A DNA stretch of 64,000 bases from Micromonospora sp. MW-13 (GTDB lineage: Bacteria > Actinomycetota > Actinomycetes > Mycobacteriales > Micromonosporaceae). This document shows, one piece after another, positions 26,696-36,105 of the stretch (its first letter is position 1; every line of letters begins with the position of its first letter). The stretch lies in contig NZ_QKKX01000011.1 of the NCBI RefSeq assembly GCF_003434305.1, forward strand, positions 186,001-250,000. The letters run 5' to 3'. A program made the translations under genes and the position numbers. The notes under the pieces are model-generated. The model did no database searches and was not told the origin of the DNA. It saw nothing but the letters and a program-made list of their open reading frames with translations.

Positions 26696-27196
26696 TCAGA
26701 CGCCGCGGGGCCGACCGGCGGACCGGCGCGACAGCGAACTCGGCGCGTCGACACCCGCGTTCTCACTGACGCTGATCCCGAGCCGCTCGACCAGTTCACC
26801 GCCGAGCCACCCGGTCAGCCCGACCAGGACTACGCCCACGAAGCTACAGGTCAGGGCAAGGGCGCTCGGGTCCCAGTTGTCCGCGGAGAGCCGCAGCAAC
26901 CAGCTCGCGGCGAACAGCAGCACGACCACGACGTTGCCGATACCGTGCACCGCGCCGACCCGCTTGGCGCGCGTGCCGGCGGGGATGGCCAGCCAGTCGA
27001 TCAGACCGAACACCGCGGCGACGAGGCCGCCGATGATGCCGACCCCCATCGTGTACGCCGCGGAGATCTGAAAGCCCGACCGGTCGGTGATCAGGTACAG
27101 GATGTCGAAGATCACCGAGGTGGCGAACAGTCCGAGCGGAAACACGATCAGGATCGGGTGGACCCCATGGCCCATCGCCTTGGCTCGGCTCTCCAT
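26696..27196 (-). CDS. DUF2231 family membrane protein
   Basis: The 166-aa product starts at ATG 27196 with AGGGAGA upstream; an upstream extension to 27256 is unlikely. The sequence opens with GHGVHPILIVFPLGLFATSVIFDI, diagnostic for DUF2231. Four transmembrane helices follow (YTMGVGIIGGLVAAVFGLIDWLAIP, VHGIGNVVVVLLFAASWLL, LTCSFVGVVLVGLTGWLGG). The family is of unknown function; members often sit near redox or stress genes. It is a single gene here, with a polar Ser/Arg-rich C-terminus. Confidence 0.85.
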   Translation of the reverse strand: MESRAKAMGHGVHPILIVFPLGLFATSVIFDILYLITDRSGFQISAAYTMGVGIIGGLVAAVFGLIDWLAIPAGTRAKRVGAVHGIGNVVVVLLFAASWLLRLSADNWDPSALALTCSFVGVVLVGLTGWLGGELVERLGISVSENAGVDAPSSLSRRSAGRPRGV

Positions 27197-27304
27197 GACA
27201 CGTCTCCCTGTCTCCCCCCAGGCAATTCGGCGGATTCCCCGTTTCGGCGTTGTCACACGTCCCTTGGTGAGAAGCCGGCCGGATGCGGGATGGCTGACCG
27301 CCGG

Positions 27305-29455
27305 TCAGGACTGGTGGCGGCGGGTGGACCTGGCCTGCACCGTGGGGCGGCGGACAACCGCGATCCGGTCGCCTCGGGCGCGGACCGTGGTCCGGCCGCC
27401 GCGCCGGCGCCGGACGACCAGGTCGACGGTCGCGCCACCGACCTGCACGCCCTCCAGCCTGAGGTCCGGCAACCACTCGGGCAGGTGCGGATCCACGAAG
27501 ATCGTCCGCAGCGGTGCCGCCGGACGCAGCGCGAGCAGCGCCTGGACCAACGCGACGATCGAGCTGGCCGACCAGGCTTGCGGGGAACAGGAGTTCGGGT
27601 AGACGCCGGGGTGCGGGTGCTGTTCGTCGCGCGGCAGACCGCTCAGCACCTCGGGCAGGCGGTGCTCCTCGAAGATCGCCGCCGCGGCGAACATCCCCTC
27701 GGCCACCCGGTGCAGGTGCTCCCAGCAGCCGTACCGGGCCAGGCCGAGCCCGATCGTGCCCGCCTCCACCGGCCAGACGCTGCCCCGGTGGTAGCTGAAG
27801 GGGTTGTATGCCGGATGCGCGGCGGAGAGGGTACGCACACCCCAGCCGCTGAACATGTCCGGCGCGAGCAGCCGGCGGGCCACCGCGGGGGCGACGCGGG
27901 GCGGCACGATCCCGGTGGTGAGCAGGTGGCCGTCGTTGGAGTTGACCGACCGGACCGGCCGCTTGTCCGGCCCGAGCGCCATCGCGTAACAGCCGAGGTC
28001 GGGAAGCCAGTAGGCCCGGTGGAAACGGCGGCGCAACCGGTGGGCCCGGGCAACGAGGACCGCACCCGCGGCGGGGTGGCCGGTCGCGGTGAGCACCACG
28101 GCGGCGTGCCGCAGCGCGGCGTACCAGTACGCCTGCAACTCGCTGGTCGCGATCGGGTTCGGCACGATCGTCCCGTGCTCGTCGACGATGGCCGAGTCCG
28201 AGTCCTTCCACCCCTGGTTCTTCAGGCCCGTCCGAGAGCGGCAGCGGTACTCGAGGAAGCCGTCCCCGTCGAGATCGCCGTACCGGTCGATCCAGTCCAG
28301 GGCGCGGCGCGCCGTCGGCAGCAGTTCCCGCAGGATGTCCAGGTCTCCGGTCCAGGCGAAGTACTGGCCCAGGAAAACCAGGAAGTCCGGCGCGGTCGAC
28401 CAGTCGCCGTAGTAGCTGGTGTACGGGTCGAGGCCGAGCACGGACACCGGGCCCCGGCGGGCCTCGTGCAGCGGCTTGCCGGGTTCCTCGTCCCGCCAGT
28501 CGTCGATGCGCCGCCCGAGGTGGTGGGCGATCAGGCGGAGGCTGTCGGCCAGCATGGTCGGCCCGGCGAGCAGGGCCTGCCACGACGCGGTCATCGTGTC
28601 GCGGCCGAAGATCTCCTGATAGATGGGCAGTCCCGCCATCGGCGCCGTGGGCCCGGACGGTTCACCGAGCGGCAGCAGGGCCAGGTCGTCCACGGCGCAC
28701 CGCCAGGCCGCCGCGACGTCGAAGTTGGTGCTGCCCAGCCGGGTGAGTTCGCGGGTCAGCCGGGCCCGGGCGCCGGCCGCGGCGTCGCCGGGCTCCGTGA
28801 AGCTCGCCGGGGGCGCGGGCAGACGCTCCCCGTCGAAGACCGGCTCGACGGTGAGGTCCACCCGGCTGCTTGCGCCCGGCGGCAGGGCGAACCCGATCGT
28901 CAGCGCGCCGTCCGCGTACCGCACGGGCGCATCGGCCCGTACCCGGATCAGGACCGCGCGGTCGAGGTCGTCGCGCAGGTAGGTCAGGCACAGTTCCTGC
29001 TCCCCGGCGTCCCAGCTCGCACCGACGGCACCGCACTGCACGCGGCGGCCACGCTCGGCCTCGCCGGTGTCGGCGAAGTCGGCGGCGAGGCGGATCCCCA
29101 ACCGGAGAGTCAACAACTGCTGGGCGAAGCTGACCACGGTGTGCCGAATCCGCAGCCCTTCGCCGACGAAGCGTTCGGTCACCAGGTAGGCGGCACGGGA
29201 GGGTAGGGTCTCGCCGTCGCTGATCTCGGCGTACGAGAGTTGGGCATGTCCCTGGACGTTCGCCGTGCTGAACGGCACCGGCTCGCGGCCGTTCACCGCC
29301 ACCTGCTCGACGCTGAGCACGCGGGTGTTGCGGGCGAAGAAGCCCTGTGGGTCGGCACCGGTGATCCGGCCGCGCACGTCCGTGACCAGCGTGCTCCACC
29401 CGCTCGCCACGTAGAGCAGATCCGGCCGGACGCGGAGGTTGCGGACCCGGCTCAT
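27305..29455 (-). CDS. Amylo-alpha-1,6-glucosidase / glycogen debranching-like protein
   Basis: The 716-aa product is best started at ATG 29455 (MSRVRNLRVRPDLLYVASG); the frame continues upstream to 29719 but that stretch is Arg-rich and unlike the family. An N-terminal GDE-bis domain carries GWSTLVTDVRGRITGADPQGFF and TRVLSVEQVAVNG. The C-terminal (alpha/alpha)6 part carries IFGRDTMTASWQALL, YFAWTGDLDILRELLPTARR, NPFSYHRGSVWPVE and YPNSCSPQAWSASS. Such proteins are annotated as bacterial amylo-alpha-1,6-glucosidases, but the substrate is often unproven. No signal peptide is seen. Together with the GH15 gene it suggests alpha-glucan or trehalose turnover. Confidence 0.85.
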   Translation of the reverse strand: MSRVRNLRVRPDLLYVASGWSTLVTDVRGRITGADPQGFFARNTRVLSVEQVAVNGREPVPFSTANVQGHAQLSYAEISDGETLPSRAAYLVTERFVGEGLRIRHTVVSFAQQLLTLRLGIRLAADFADTGEAERGRRVQCGAVGASWDAGEQELCLTYLRDDLDRAVLIRVRADAPVRYADGALTIGFALPPGASSRVDLTVEPVFDGERLPAPPASFTEPGDAAAGARARLTRELTRLGSTNFDVAAAWRCAVDDLALLPLGEPSGPTAPMAGLPIYQEIFGRDTMTASWQALLAGPTMLADSLRLIAHHLGRRIDDWRDEEPGKPLHEARRGPVSVLGLDPYTSYYGDWSTAPDFLVFLGQYFAWTGDLDILRELLPTARRALDWIDRYGDLDGDGFLEYRCRSRTGLKNQGWKDSDSAIVDEHGTIVPNPIATSELQAYWYAALRHAAVVLTATGHPAAGAVLVARAHRLRRRFHRAYWLPDLGCYAMALGPDKRPVRSVNSNDGHLLTTGIVPPRVAPAVARRLLAPDMFSGWGVRTLSAAHPAYNPFSYHRGSVWPVEAGTIGLGLARYGCWEHLHRVAEGMFAAAAIFEEHRLPEVLSGLPRDEQHPHPGVYPNSCSPQAWSASSIVALVQALLALRPAAPLRTIFVDPHLPEWLPDLRLEGVQVGGATVDLVVRRRRGGRTTVRARGDRIAVVRRPTVQARSTRRHQS

Positions 29456-29796
29456 CGACCGGGCGACCGTCGACGCGACGGCGCGTCGCGGTGCCCGGAC
29501 CGGACGGGCCGGGCAGGCGATGCGTTCGGCACTGGCAGCGGCACGGTGCACCCCCGAGCTGCGGACAACCCGAGCGCACGGGTGGCGGCGGGCACGAACC
29601 CCGTACCCCTCTCTGTCGCCGGTACACCTCCCGTTCCACCCTGTCCCGCCTCGGTACCGAACGGCCGTCCGCCCCCGCTCCCCGACCGAAGTGGCAGGCA
29701 GGGTGACCGCGCCCGTCAAAAGCCTTCGTTTGATCTAATCCGGTCTCCGGAGCGGCTCCACCGCGCCGGTCCCTCAAGGATCAAGGAGAACTAATC

Positions 29797-30531
29797 ATGG
29801 CTGTCTCGCAGCGCGTCGCAATCGTCACCGGCGGTTCTCGGGGCATCGGCCGACAGATCGTGAAACGGTTGGCGACGGCCGGATACGCGGTCGCGCTGAA
29901 CTACGCCACCAGCAAGGTCGAGGCGGAGCAGGCCGTGGCCGAGGTCATCGCCGCTGGCGGAAACGCCGTCGCGGTGCAGGCCGACGTCGCCGACGAGTTC
30001 GCGGTCGCCGACCTCTTCGACACCACCGAGCGAACATACGGCGGGATCGACGTCGTCGTGCACTCGGCCGGGATCGCGGTCCACTCCCCCGTGGCCGAGC
30101 TGGACCTCGCCGACCTGGACCGGGTGCACCGCACCAACGTCCGCGGCACCTTCGTGGTGGACCAGCAGGCGGCCCGCCGGGTCCGGCCCGGAGGCGCGAT
30201 CATCAACATCTCCAGCACGACGCCCCGGCTGTCCCTGCCCGGCTACGCCGCCTACGCCGCGAGCAAGGCCGCGATGGACTCGATCACCCTGATCCTGGCC
30301 CGGGAGCTACGGGGACGCGACATCACCGTGAACGCTGTCGCGCCCGGCGCCACCGCCACCGCGCTCTTCCTTGAGGGCAAGGATGAACAGATGATCGCCC
30401 GGATGGCGGCGATGTCGCCGATGAACCGGCTCGGCGACCCGACCGAAACCGCCGACGTGGTGGCCTTCCTCGCCGGCCCGGCCCGCTGGATCAACGGCCA
30501 GGTGCTGTACGTCAACGGTGGCGCCGCCTGA
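29797..30531 (+). CDS. Short-chain dehydrogenase/reductase (FabG-like SDR)
   Basis: The 244-aa product starts at ATG 29797 with AAGGAGAA upstream. It is a classical SDR: NAD(P)-binding TGGSRGIG at 11-18, an ADV motif after strand 4, VHSAGIAV (the NNAG position, here HSAG), catalytic Ser in NISST and YAAYAASKAA supplying Tyr and Lys. The C-terminus ends NGQVLYVNGGAA, typical of the family. It reduces or oxidises a hydroxyl/keto group with NAD(P)H; the substrate is not predictable. It is monocistronic with a strong terminator hairpin behind it. Confidence 0.9.
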   Translation: MAVSQRVAIVTGGSRGIGRQIVKRLATAGYAVALNYATSKVEAEQAVAEVIAAGGNAVAVQADVADEFAVADLFDTTERTYGGIDVVVHSAGIAVHSPVAELDLADLDRVHRTNVRGTFVVDQQAARRVRPGGAIINISSTTPRLSLPGYAAYAASKAAMDSITLILARELRGRDITVNAVAPGATATALFLEGKDEQMIARMAAMSPMNRLGDPTETADVVAFLAGPARWINGQVLYVNGGAA

Positions 30532-30554
30532 CAGTGACAGTGCCGCCCGCGTCG

Positions 30555-30588
30555 GTTCGGAGCTCCGGCCCAGGCCGGAGCTCCGAAC
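30555..30588. terminator. Perfect 16-bp stem terminator between SDR and SWIM genes
   Basis: GTTCGGAGCTCCGGCC (30555-30570) and its exact complement (30573-30588) flank CA. It is placed just after the SDR stop. The leftward five-gene operon ends at 30749, 160 bp away on the other side, so it could stop both transcripts. Confidence 0.7.
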
Positions 30589-30748
30589 GTCGGTGGCGGC
30601 GAGAACCCTGGCGAGGAGCGCAGTGCCCCGCCGACCGAGCGAGCCACCTCCCCCCGTCCCGGACGTCAACCGTTGCGGTCGGGCCGTCGTCAGCCGGCGC
30701 TGTCCCACGTTCGACGATGACGAAGCGCGACGTCGACCGACCCGGCCG

Positions 30749-32578
30749 TCAGGGCAGCCAGGACGCCTCGGCGAGGGCACGGGACGCCGCCTCCTCGTAG
30801 ACCGCCAACGCCAGCCAGGACTCCGCGAACGCCTGCCCGTCGTCGTCGGTGACCCGGCCGAACGGGTCCCGTGGACGGGCCCGGGCCGCGACGCTCATCG
30901 CCCCGAGCAGGTACGCGCCGAGATCCAGGCGGGCCCGACGCAGTCCGCGCTGCGAGGAGTCGGCCAGTGCCTGGACCGCCCGCCCGCCCGAGATGACCCG
31001 CTCCAGGTGCCGGCGCAGCAGGCGCAGCGCCGGATCGCCGGTGCCCGGGCGCTGACCGCCGACCGGCGTCGACGCCGGCTCACCTGCCGTCCTGAGCTGG
31101 CTGTGGTGCAGCCGGTCGTAGCCGAGGTCGACGTGCCCCGCCCAGCTCTCCGGCAGGCCGAGCCCGGGCCCGCTGGCGGGTACCGGCGCGACGGCGAGCG
31201 CCTGCACCGTCGCCCGTCGGGTCGGATCGAGCCGGCCCACCAGGCGCAGTTCTACCCCCACCGCCTGCCCCAGCAGTCGCAGGTTGTGACGGTGGGCCAG
31301 TTCGGCGTGCTCGTCGGCGACGGTCAACGTCAAGACCCCACCGTCTCCGGTGGCGGCCAGGACGGTGTTCTCGTGCGTACCCAGCACGCGCACGGTCAGG
31401 AAGAGCAGGTCGGCACCGGCGGGCCGCTCCGGCACCGGCAGCGCCGACGCGGCGAAGGCCCGCCGTACCTGGTCAGCCAGCGGTTGCGCCCACAACCCGA
31501 CCAGCGGATCGTCGGCCCAACCGGCCCCGCCGGCCCGTACCGCGCGCACCGATCGTCCGGTGCCCAACTGCCCCGACGCCGACGCGGTGCCGCCGGACAC
31601 CACCAGCCCGGCCCGGGTCAGCTGCCGGTGGCTGAGCCCCGACTCGCCCACCGCCACCGCCGAGTCACCCGCACCGGCGGCCCGCCCGACATCACCCGGG
31701 GCGAGATCGGCGACCGTCCAGAGCCGACCGTCCCGGTCCACCAGATAGGTGACCACCCCGGCGTACCCGGAGTCCGCCACGACGGGCACGGCGCAGAGCC
31801 CGTACAGCCGCAGGCCGGCCTGCGGGTCGTACGCACGCCGGGCGGTGCCCAGCAGGTGCCCGAGTTCCCCGGCTGGCAGCGCGGTCCCGCGCAGGCGACG
31901 CGACACGGCCAGCAGCTCGCGCAGGTCGTCGGTCAGGTCGGTCAGCCGGTACTGCGGCTCGGCCGCCCGGGCTGCGCGTAGTCCCACCGCGACCCGGGTG
32001 CCGGTCGCGGCGACGCGGTGCAGGCCGTTGGCCCTGGCCTCGTGCACGGCCCGGAGCAGGGCGGTACGCAGCACGACCCCGCAGCCGACGATCCCCGCCG
32101 CGAGCACGGTCACCGCCACCTGCCACAGTCCGTCGGCGGCGGCCCGCTGACGCTCGGTCAGTTCTCCGCCCACCGGCGGCCCGACCGGTGCCTCGGCCGC
32201 CGAACCGCTGGTCGGCCCGGGCGCCGCGACGGCAGCCGGCCCGGCGGTCTCCGGCGCCGGGTCCACCGGGGCCGAGTCGTCCACCGGGGCCGAGTCGTCC
32301 ACCGGGGCCAGGGCGAGCACCGCTACCCGGTGCAGGCAGTTGGGCGCGAGCAGGCAACTGCACCGGGCGGCGGCGGCGTCGCGCACCACTCCGTCGGTCG
32401 CCACCAGCGTCACGGTGGTCGCGTCGTCGACCTGGACCGTCACCTCGCCGGCCCCGCCGGTGACCGGCCAGCCACCGGCCCGGGCCACCGCGTCGTCCAC
32501 CTTCTTGCGCAACCGCCCGGGCAGCGCGTCCAGCGCCTCGGCCAGCACCGGCGCGGTCACCGCGGGCAGGCCGGTCAC
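30749..32578 (-). CDS. SWIM zinc-finger protein (YehQ-like), last gene of MoxR/vWA operon
   Basis: The 609-aa product starts at GTG 32578, overlapping the stop of the vWA gene by 4 nt (GTGA). Near residues 70-84, the sequence CSCLLAPNCLH supplies the C-x-C...C-x-H zinc ligands of a SWIM domain, a small nucleic-acid or protein-binding fold. The flanking region (ALPGRLRKKVDDAVARAGGW) is typical of SWIM proteins in these operons. A Pro/Ala/Asp linker follows, then a long alpha/beta C-terminal region without known motifs. The frame continues past GTG into the vWA gene in another phase, which is shadow. The operon order MoxR, DUF5682/vWA, SWIM equals enterobacterial yehL-M-P-Q. Confidence 0.85.
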   Translation of the reverse strand: MTGLPAVTAPVLAEALDALPGRLRKKVDDAVARAGGWPVTGGAGEVTVQVDDATTVTLVATDGVVRDAAAARCSCLLAPNCLHRVAVLALAPVDDSAPVDDSAPVDPAPETAGPAAVAAPGPTSGSAAEAPVGPPVGGELTERQRAAADGLWQVAVTVLAAGIVGCGVVLRTALLRAVHEARANGLHRVAATGTRVAVGLRAARAAEPQYRLTDLTDDLRELLAVSRRLRGTALPAGELGHLLGTARRAYDPQAGLRLYGLCAVPVVADSGYAGVVTYLVDRDGRLWTVADLAPGDVGRAAGAGDSAVAVGESGLSHRQLTRAGLVVSGGTASASGQLGTGRSVRAVRAGGAGWADDPLVGLWAQPLADQVRRAFAASALPVPERPAGADLLFLTVRVLGTHENTVLAATGDGGVLTLTVADEHAELAHRHNLRLLGQAVGVELRLVGRLDPTRRATVQALAVAPVPASGPGLGLPESWAGHVDLGYDRLHHSQLRTAGEPASTPVGGQRPGTGDPALRLLRRHLERVISGGRAVQALADSSQRGLRRARLDLGAYLLGAMSVAARARPRDPFGRVTDDDGQAFAESWLALAVYEEAASRALAEASWLP

Positions 32579-35500
32579 CGGCGCACCTGCTCCCCGACCC
32601 ACCGGGCCAGTTCCAACGGGCTCAACGCCGCGATCGGCATCCCCGCCGCCACCAGCTGCCCCGCTGCCGAGACCGAGTACCGGGGCCGCCCGGTGTCGTC
32701 CAGGCTGGCGCAGCCCAGCACCGTACAGCCCGCCTCGACCAACGCCCGGGTCTCGGCCAGCAGCCCGCCCATGGGAAATCCCTCCTCGAAATCGCTGATC
32801 ACGGCCACCATGGTCCGCTGCGGGACGGTGACCAGCGAACGGGCGTAGCGCAGCCCGGCCGCGATGTGCGTACCCCCACCGACGCTGACCTCCAGCAGCA
32901 GGCCCAGCGGGTCGTCCACCCGCTCGGACAGATCCACCACCTCGGTGGAGAAGGCCACGAAGTGCGTGGTGAGCGCCGGGACACCGGCCAGGACGGCGGC
33001 GGTGAGCGCCGACCAGATCACCGACGACTCCATCGAGCCGGAGACGTCCACGACGAGCACCAGCCGCCAGTCCACCCCCCGCCGGGCCCGGGTCCGGAAC
33101 ACCGGCCGCTCGGGTACCAGGGTGATCCGGCCCCGCTCGTCGCGGCGGCTCGTGGCCAGGTTGGCCCGCAGCGTCCGGGGCAGGTCCAGCGGCCCGCCCG
33201 GCCGGTAGGTGGGACGTGGCGTGGTCAGCCCGGTCAGGGCCGGCCGCAGCCGGGCGGCCAACTCCCTGGTCAGCTCCTCGACGATGCGGGCCACCAGCGG
33301 TCGCAGCCGCGCCACGGTGGACTCCGGAAGCCCACCGGCGAGGGTGAGCACGTCCCGGAGCAGCTCGACGGAGGGGCGCACCGCCTCGGGATCCAGCTCG
33401 GTGAGCACGTCCAGCCGGCCCGCCTCGACGGCCCGGGCCAGCACCTCCTCCCGGACCCCGGGCCCGAACAGGGCGGACAGCTCCTCCGTCCACTGCCGTA
33501 CGCCGGGAAACGATGCCTCCCGGCCGGCACGTCCGGCCGCCTCGGCGCCGGCGCCCTCGCCCCGGCCAGCCCCGTACAGCTCGTCGAGAGCGGTGGCGTA
33601 CCGGCGCACGCCCGGCCGGACCCGAGCGGTGTCCCGGCCGAGCACGAGCCGCCAACGGTCGACGGTCGAGAGTTCACCGGCCGGGGCCCGGCGGGTGGGC
33701 GGCCCCGGGGCGCCGGGGTCGGCCGGCGGGTCGTTCGGCTCGGGGGCGAGGAAACCCTGCGCGACCAGCGCCGACCGGCCCGCCCGGTCGGCGAGCAGCC
33801 GGACCAACAGGGTGTCCGGATCGTCGACCACGGAGATGTCGGTGGCCGGATCGCTGCCGCCGAGCCGTTCCCGGACCACGTCCAGCAGCCGGTCCCGGCC
33901 GGCCGGGCTGATCACGTGGAAACCCGCGCGCAGCGCCGGCAGCCGGGTGAGGAACTCCTCGTCGGGCAGCGTCTCGACCCGGTCGAGGAGCCCACCCAGC
34001 ACATCGTCGTTGGCCCGCAGCAGCGGCTCGGCGACGGCCAGCAGCCCCGTCAGGTGGCCCTGGAGCTGGTGCCGCGCCGTGGGCGTGGTCGCGGTGTCCA
34101 GCCAGGACGCGATGCGCCGCCCGAACGCGGCCGGCTTCCCCAGGCCCAACAGGACCCGCACCGCCCCGGCGGCGGCGGCCATCATCGGCGTGCCCTGGGT
34201 GGTGAGCCGGGTGAGACAGTCGGCCAGGCGCAGCCCCGCCCCGGCGGTGTCGGCCCGCTGGGCGAGCGCGGCCAACGCCTCGGCGTCGGTCACCTCCTCG
34301 GAGCCGGTCAGCCCGTCGACCTGCCGGATCGCCGCGCTCTCCAGCGCCTCGGCCACCGCGCTCAGGTCGCTCACCGGCAACCCTGACCCACCGGGCAGGT
34401 GGCCGAGGCGCAGCCGGTCGAGCAGCGCCAACGCCATGATCAGTTCCGTGAGGGTGCCCTCCGCCGGTACCGTGACCGACAGTTCGGTGAGTCGGCGCGC
34501 GGCCAGGTCGGCCAGGTCGCAGCGCGCGGCGGCCTCCAGACCACTGATCACCGCGGTCGCGGTCGGACCTCCGTCGGCCTGCGCACGCCGCCGCTGCTCC
34601 ACCAGGGCGCCCTCGGCGGCCTGGGCGAGGGTCACCCCACGCAGGCCGGCCACCTCGATCGTCGCCTCGGTCCGGGGCGACCAGCCCACCCGCCAGCGCG
34701 CGGTGACCGGGTCGACACCGCCGACCCCTTCGCTGGCGACCGGTTCGGCGTAGGCGACGCCGCAGACCGCGAGCCGGCGCAGCGTGATCTCCCGACGCCG
34801 GTCCAGATCGGAACGGAGTGGATCCAGCCGCAGCTCCTTGGCCGGGTCGCCGGCGCCGGGCAGCCGCAGCCCGGCCAGCAGTTTCCGCACCGCCGGTGCC
34901 AGCCCGCAGCGGGGGGTGCCGGGGGCCAACGCGCCACGCCGATCGCCGACGAGCACCTGTTCCATGGCCCCGGCCACCACCCGGCCCCGGCCCATCACCT
35001 CGCCGTGGGCCAGCACGCTCTGCATCGCTTCGACCAGCTCGCCCCGGGCCGGTGCGGGCAGGCCCCGCAGCCGGGCCAGGTCGACCGCGAGGCGGACCGT
35101 CTCCCGGGCCTCGGCGGGGCCCGCCGGGTGACCGGCCCGGCGGACCGCCGCACACACGGCCACCACGGATGACACCGTCGCCGACTCGACGGCGGTGGGG
35201 TCACCGTCGGCCGCGAGGACCGACTGCTGCCACTGCGGATCGCGGATCCCGGCCGGGTAGCCCGACCGGGCGTCCAGCAGCCCGAACGTGTACGGCACCA
35301 GCGAGGTCACCACCGGCGGTGTGGCCGGGCCGTCCTGCGGCGGTGCGCCCGCCCCGGTCAGCAGCGCCGGGGCGTGGAAGGCGCCGACCAGGGCGGCGAC
35401 CCGCCGCTGGCCCGCCTCGGCCAGGCACTGCCGCATCCGCGCCTCCCGGCGCAGGTCGAGTGCGGACACCCCGGCGCCCCGCTCGGCGTCGACGCGCAGC

Positions 35501-36105
35501 GCCCAGCCGACCGCCAGCGCCGCGCGGCGGACCGCCTCCGGACTCGCGCCCGGCGCCCGTGCCTCGACGGACCGGTCCCACAGGTCCTCGTCGCAGCGCC
35601 CGGTGCCCGCCGCCCGCAGCGAGTCGGCGAACGACCGGCCCGCCGCCGCGACGTCGCCCGGTGCGGGCCCGCCCTGCCGCCACGCCTCGTCGGCCAGGGG
35701 CAGATCGCAGGGTACGACCTGGACCCCGTTGCGGGCGGCCCAGCGCACCGCGACGAGTTCGGGGGAGAAGTCGGCGAACGGGTAGAACGCGGGTCCCCCG
35801 CTGTCGCCGACCACCCCGGCCAGTGCCACCGGTGCGATCGTGGCCGGGTCGGCGAGCCACGGCAGCCACTCGCCCAGCTCGGGTGGGAGTTCGAGGAGCA
35901 GCACCTCGGGCCGGAACTCGGCCAGCAGTCGCGGGAGTGCCACCGCCAGCGCGGGTGAGTGGTGCCGCACCCCGATCAGGTACGGCCGGCGGTGCCCGGC
36001 CAGCTCCGTGACCGCGACCACCGGATCGACCAGTCCGGTCGGGTCGACCAGCCCGGTGGCGGCTGGCGGCCCGGTCAGGTCCGGCGGCTCAGTCGGCAAG
36101 GACAT
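32575..36105 (-). CDS. DUF5682 - vWA fusion protein (YehM-YehP-like)
   Basis: The 1,176-aa product starts at ATG 36105 (or the adjacent GTG at 36108), overlapping the MoxR gene end by 17 nt with GGGAG upstream. The N-terminal region (RRPYLIGVRHHSPALAV, EVLLLELPPEL) is DUF5682, related to ChaN/EreA-like domains. It is followed by a long helical middle (to about 1000). The C-terminal vWA domain, about 1005-1176, has a complete MIDAS: VVDVSGSM, GGGTHIAAG and VISDFEEG. vWA proteins bind partners through a metal ion and are the usual partners of MoxR ATPases. In E. coli the two halves are separate proteins (YehM and YehP); here they are joined. Confidence 0.85.
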   Translation of the reverse strand: MSLPTEPPDLTGPPAATGLVDPTGLVDPVVAVTELAGHRRPYLIGVRHHSPALAVALPRLLAEFRPEVLLLELPPELGEWLPWLADPATIAPVALAGVVGDSGGPAFYPFADFSPELVAVRWAARNGVQVVPCDLPLADEAWRQGGPAPGDVAAAGRSFADSLRAAGTGRCDEDLWDRSVEARAPGASPEAVRRAALAVGWALRVDAERGAGVSALDLRREARMRQCLAEAGQRRVAALVGAFHAPALLTGAGAPPQDGPATPPVVTSLVPYTFGLLDARSGYPAGIRDPQWQQSVLAADGDPTAVESATVSSVVAVCAAVRRAGHPAGPAEARETVRLAVDLARLRGLPAPARGELVEAMQSVLAHGEVMGRGRVVAGAMEQVLVGDRRGALAPGTPRCGLAPAVRKLLAGLRLPGAGDPAKELRLDPLRSDLDRRREITLRRLAVCGVAYAEPVASEGVGGVDPVTARWRVGWSPRTEATIEVAGLRGVTLAQAAEGALVEQRRRAQADGGPTATAVISGLEAAARCDLADLAARRLTELSVTVPAEGTLTELIMALALLDRLRLGHLPGGSGLPVSDLSAVAEALESAAIRQVDGLTGSEEVTDAEALAALAQRADTAGAGLRLADCLTRLTTQGTPMMAAAAGAVRVLLGLGKPAAFGRRIASWLDTATTPTARHQLQGHLTGLLAVAEPLLRANDDVLGGLLDRVETLPDEEFLTRLPALRAGFHVISPAGRDRLLDVVRERLGGSDPATDISVVDDPDTLLVRLLADRAGRSALVAQGFLAPEPNDPPADPGAPGPPTRRAPAGELSTVDRWRLVLGRDTARVRPGVRRYATALDELYGAGRGEGAGAEAAGRAGREASFPGVRQWTEELSALFGPGVREEVLARAVEAGRLDVLTELDPEAVRPSVELLRDVLTLAGGLPESTVARLRPLVARIVEELTRELAARLRPALTGLTTPRPTYRPGGPLDLPRTLRANLATSRRDERGRITLVPERPVFRTRARRGVDWRLVLVVDVSGSMESSVIWSALTAAVLAGVPALTTHFVAFSTEVVDLSERVDDPLGLLLEVSVGGGTHIAAGLRYARSLVTVPQRTMVAVISDFEEGFPMGGLLAETRALVEAGCTVLGCASLDDTGRPRYSVSAAGQLVAAGMPIAALSPLELARWVGEQVRR

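Noticed and set aside
32265..32312. Tandem 18-bp repeat within the SWIM gene (encoding APVDDS twice)
   Set aside because: A small in-frame duplication in a flexible linker; expected slippage product with no separate function.
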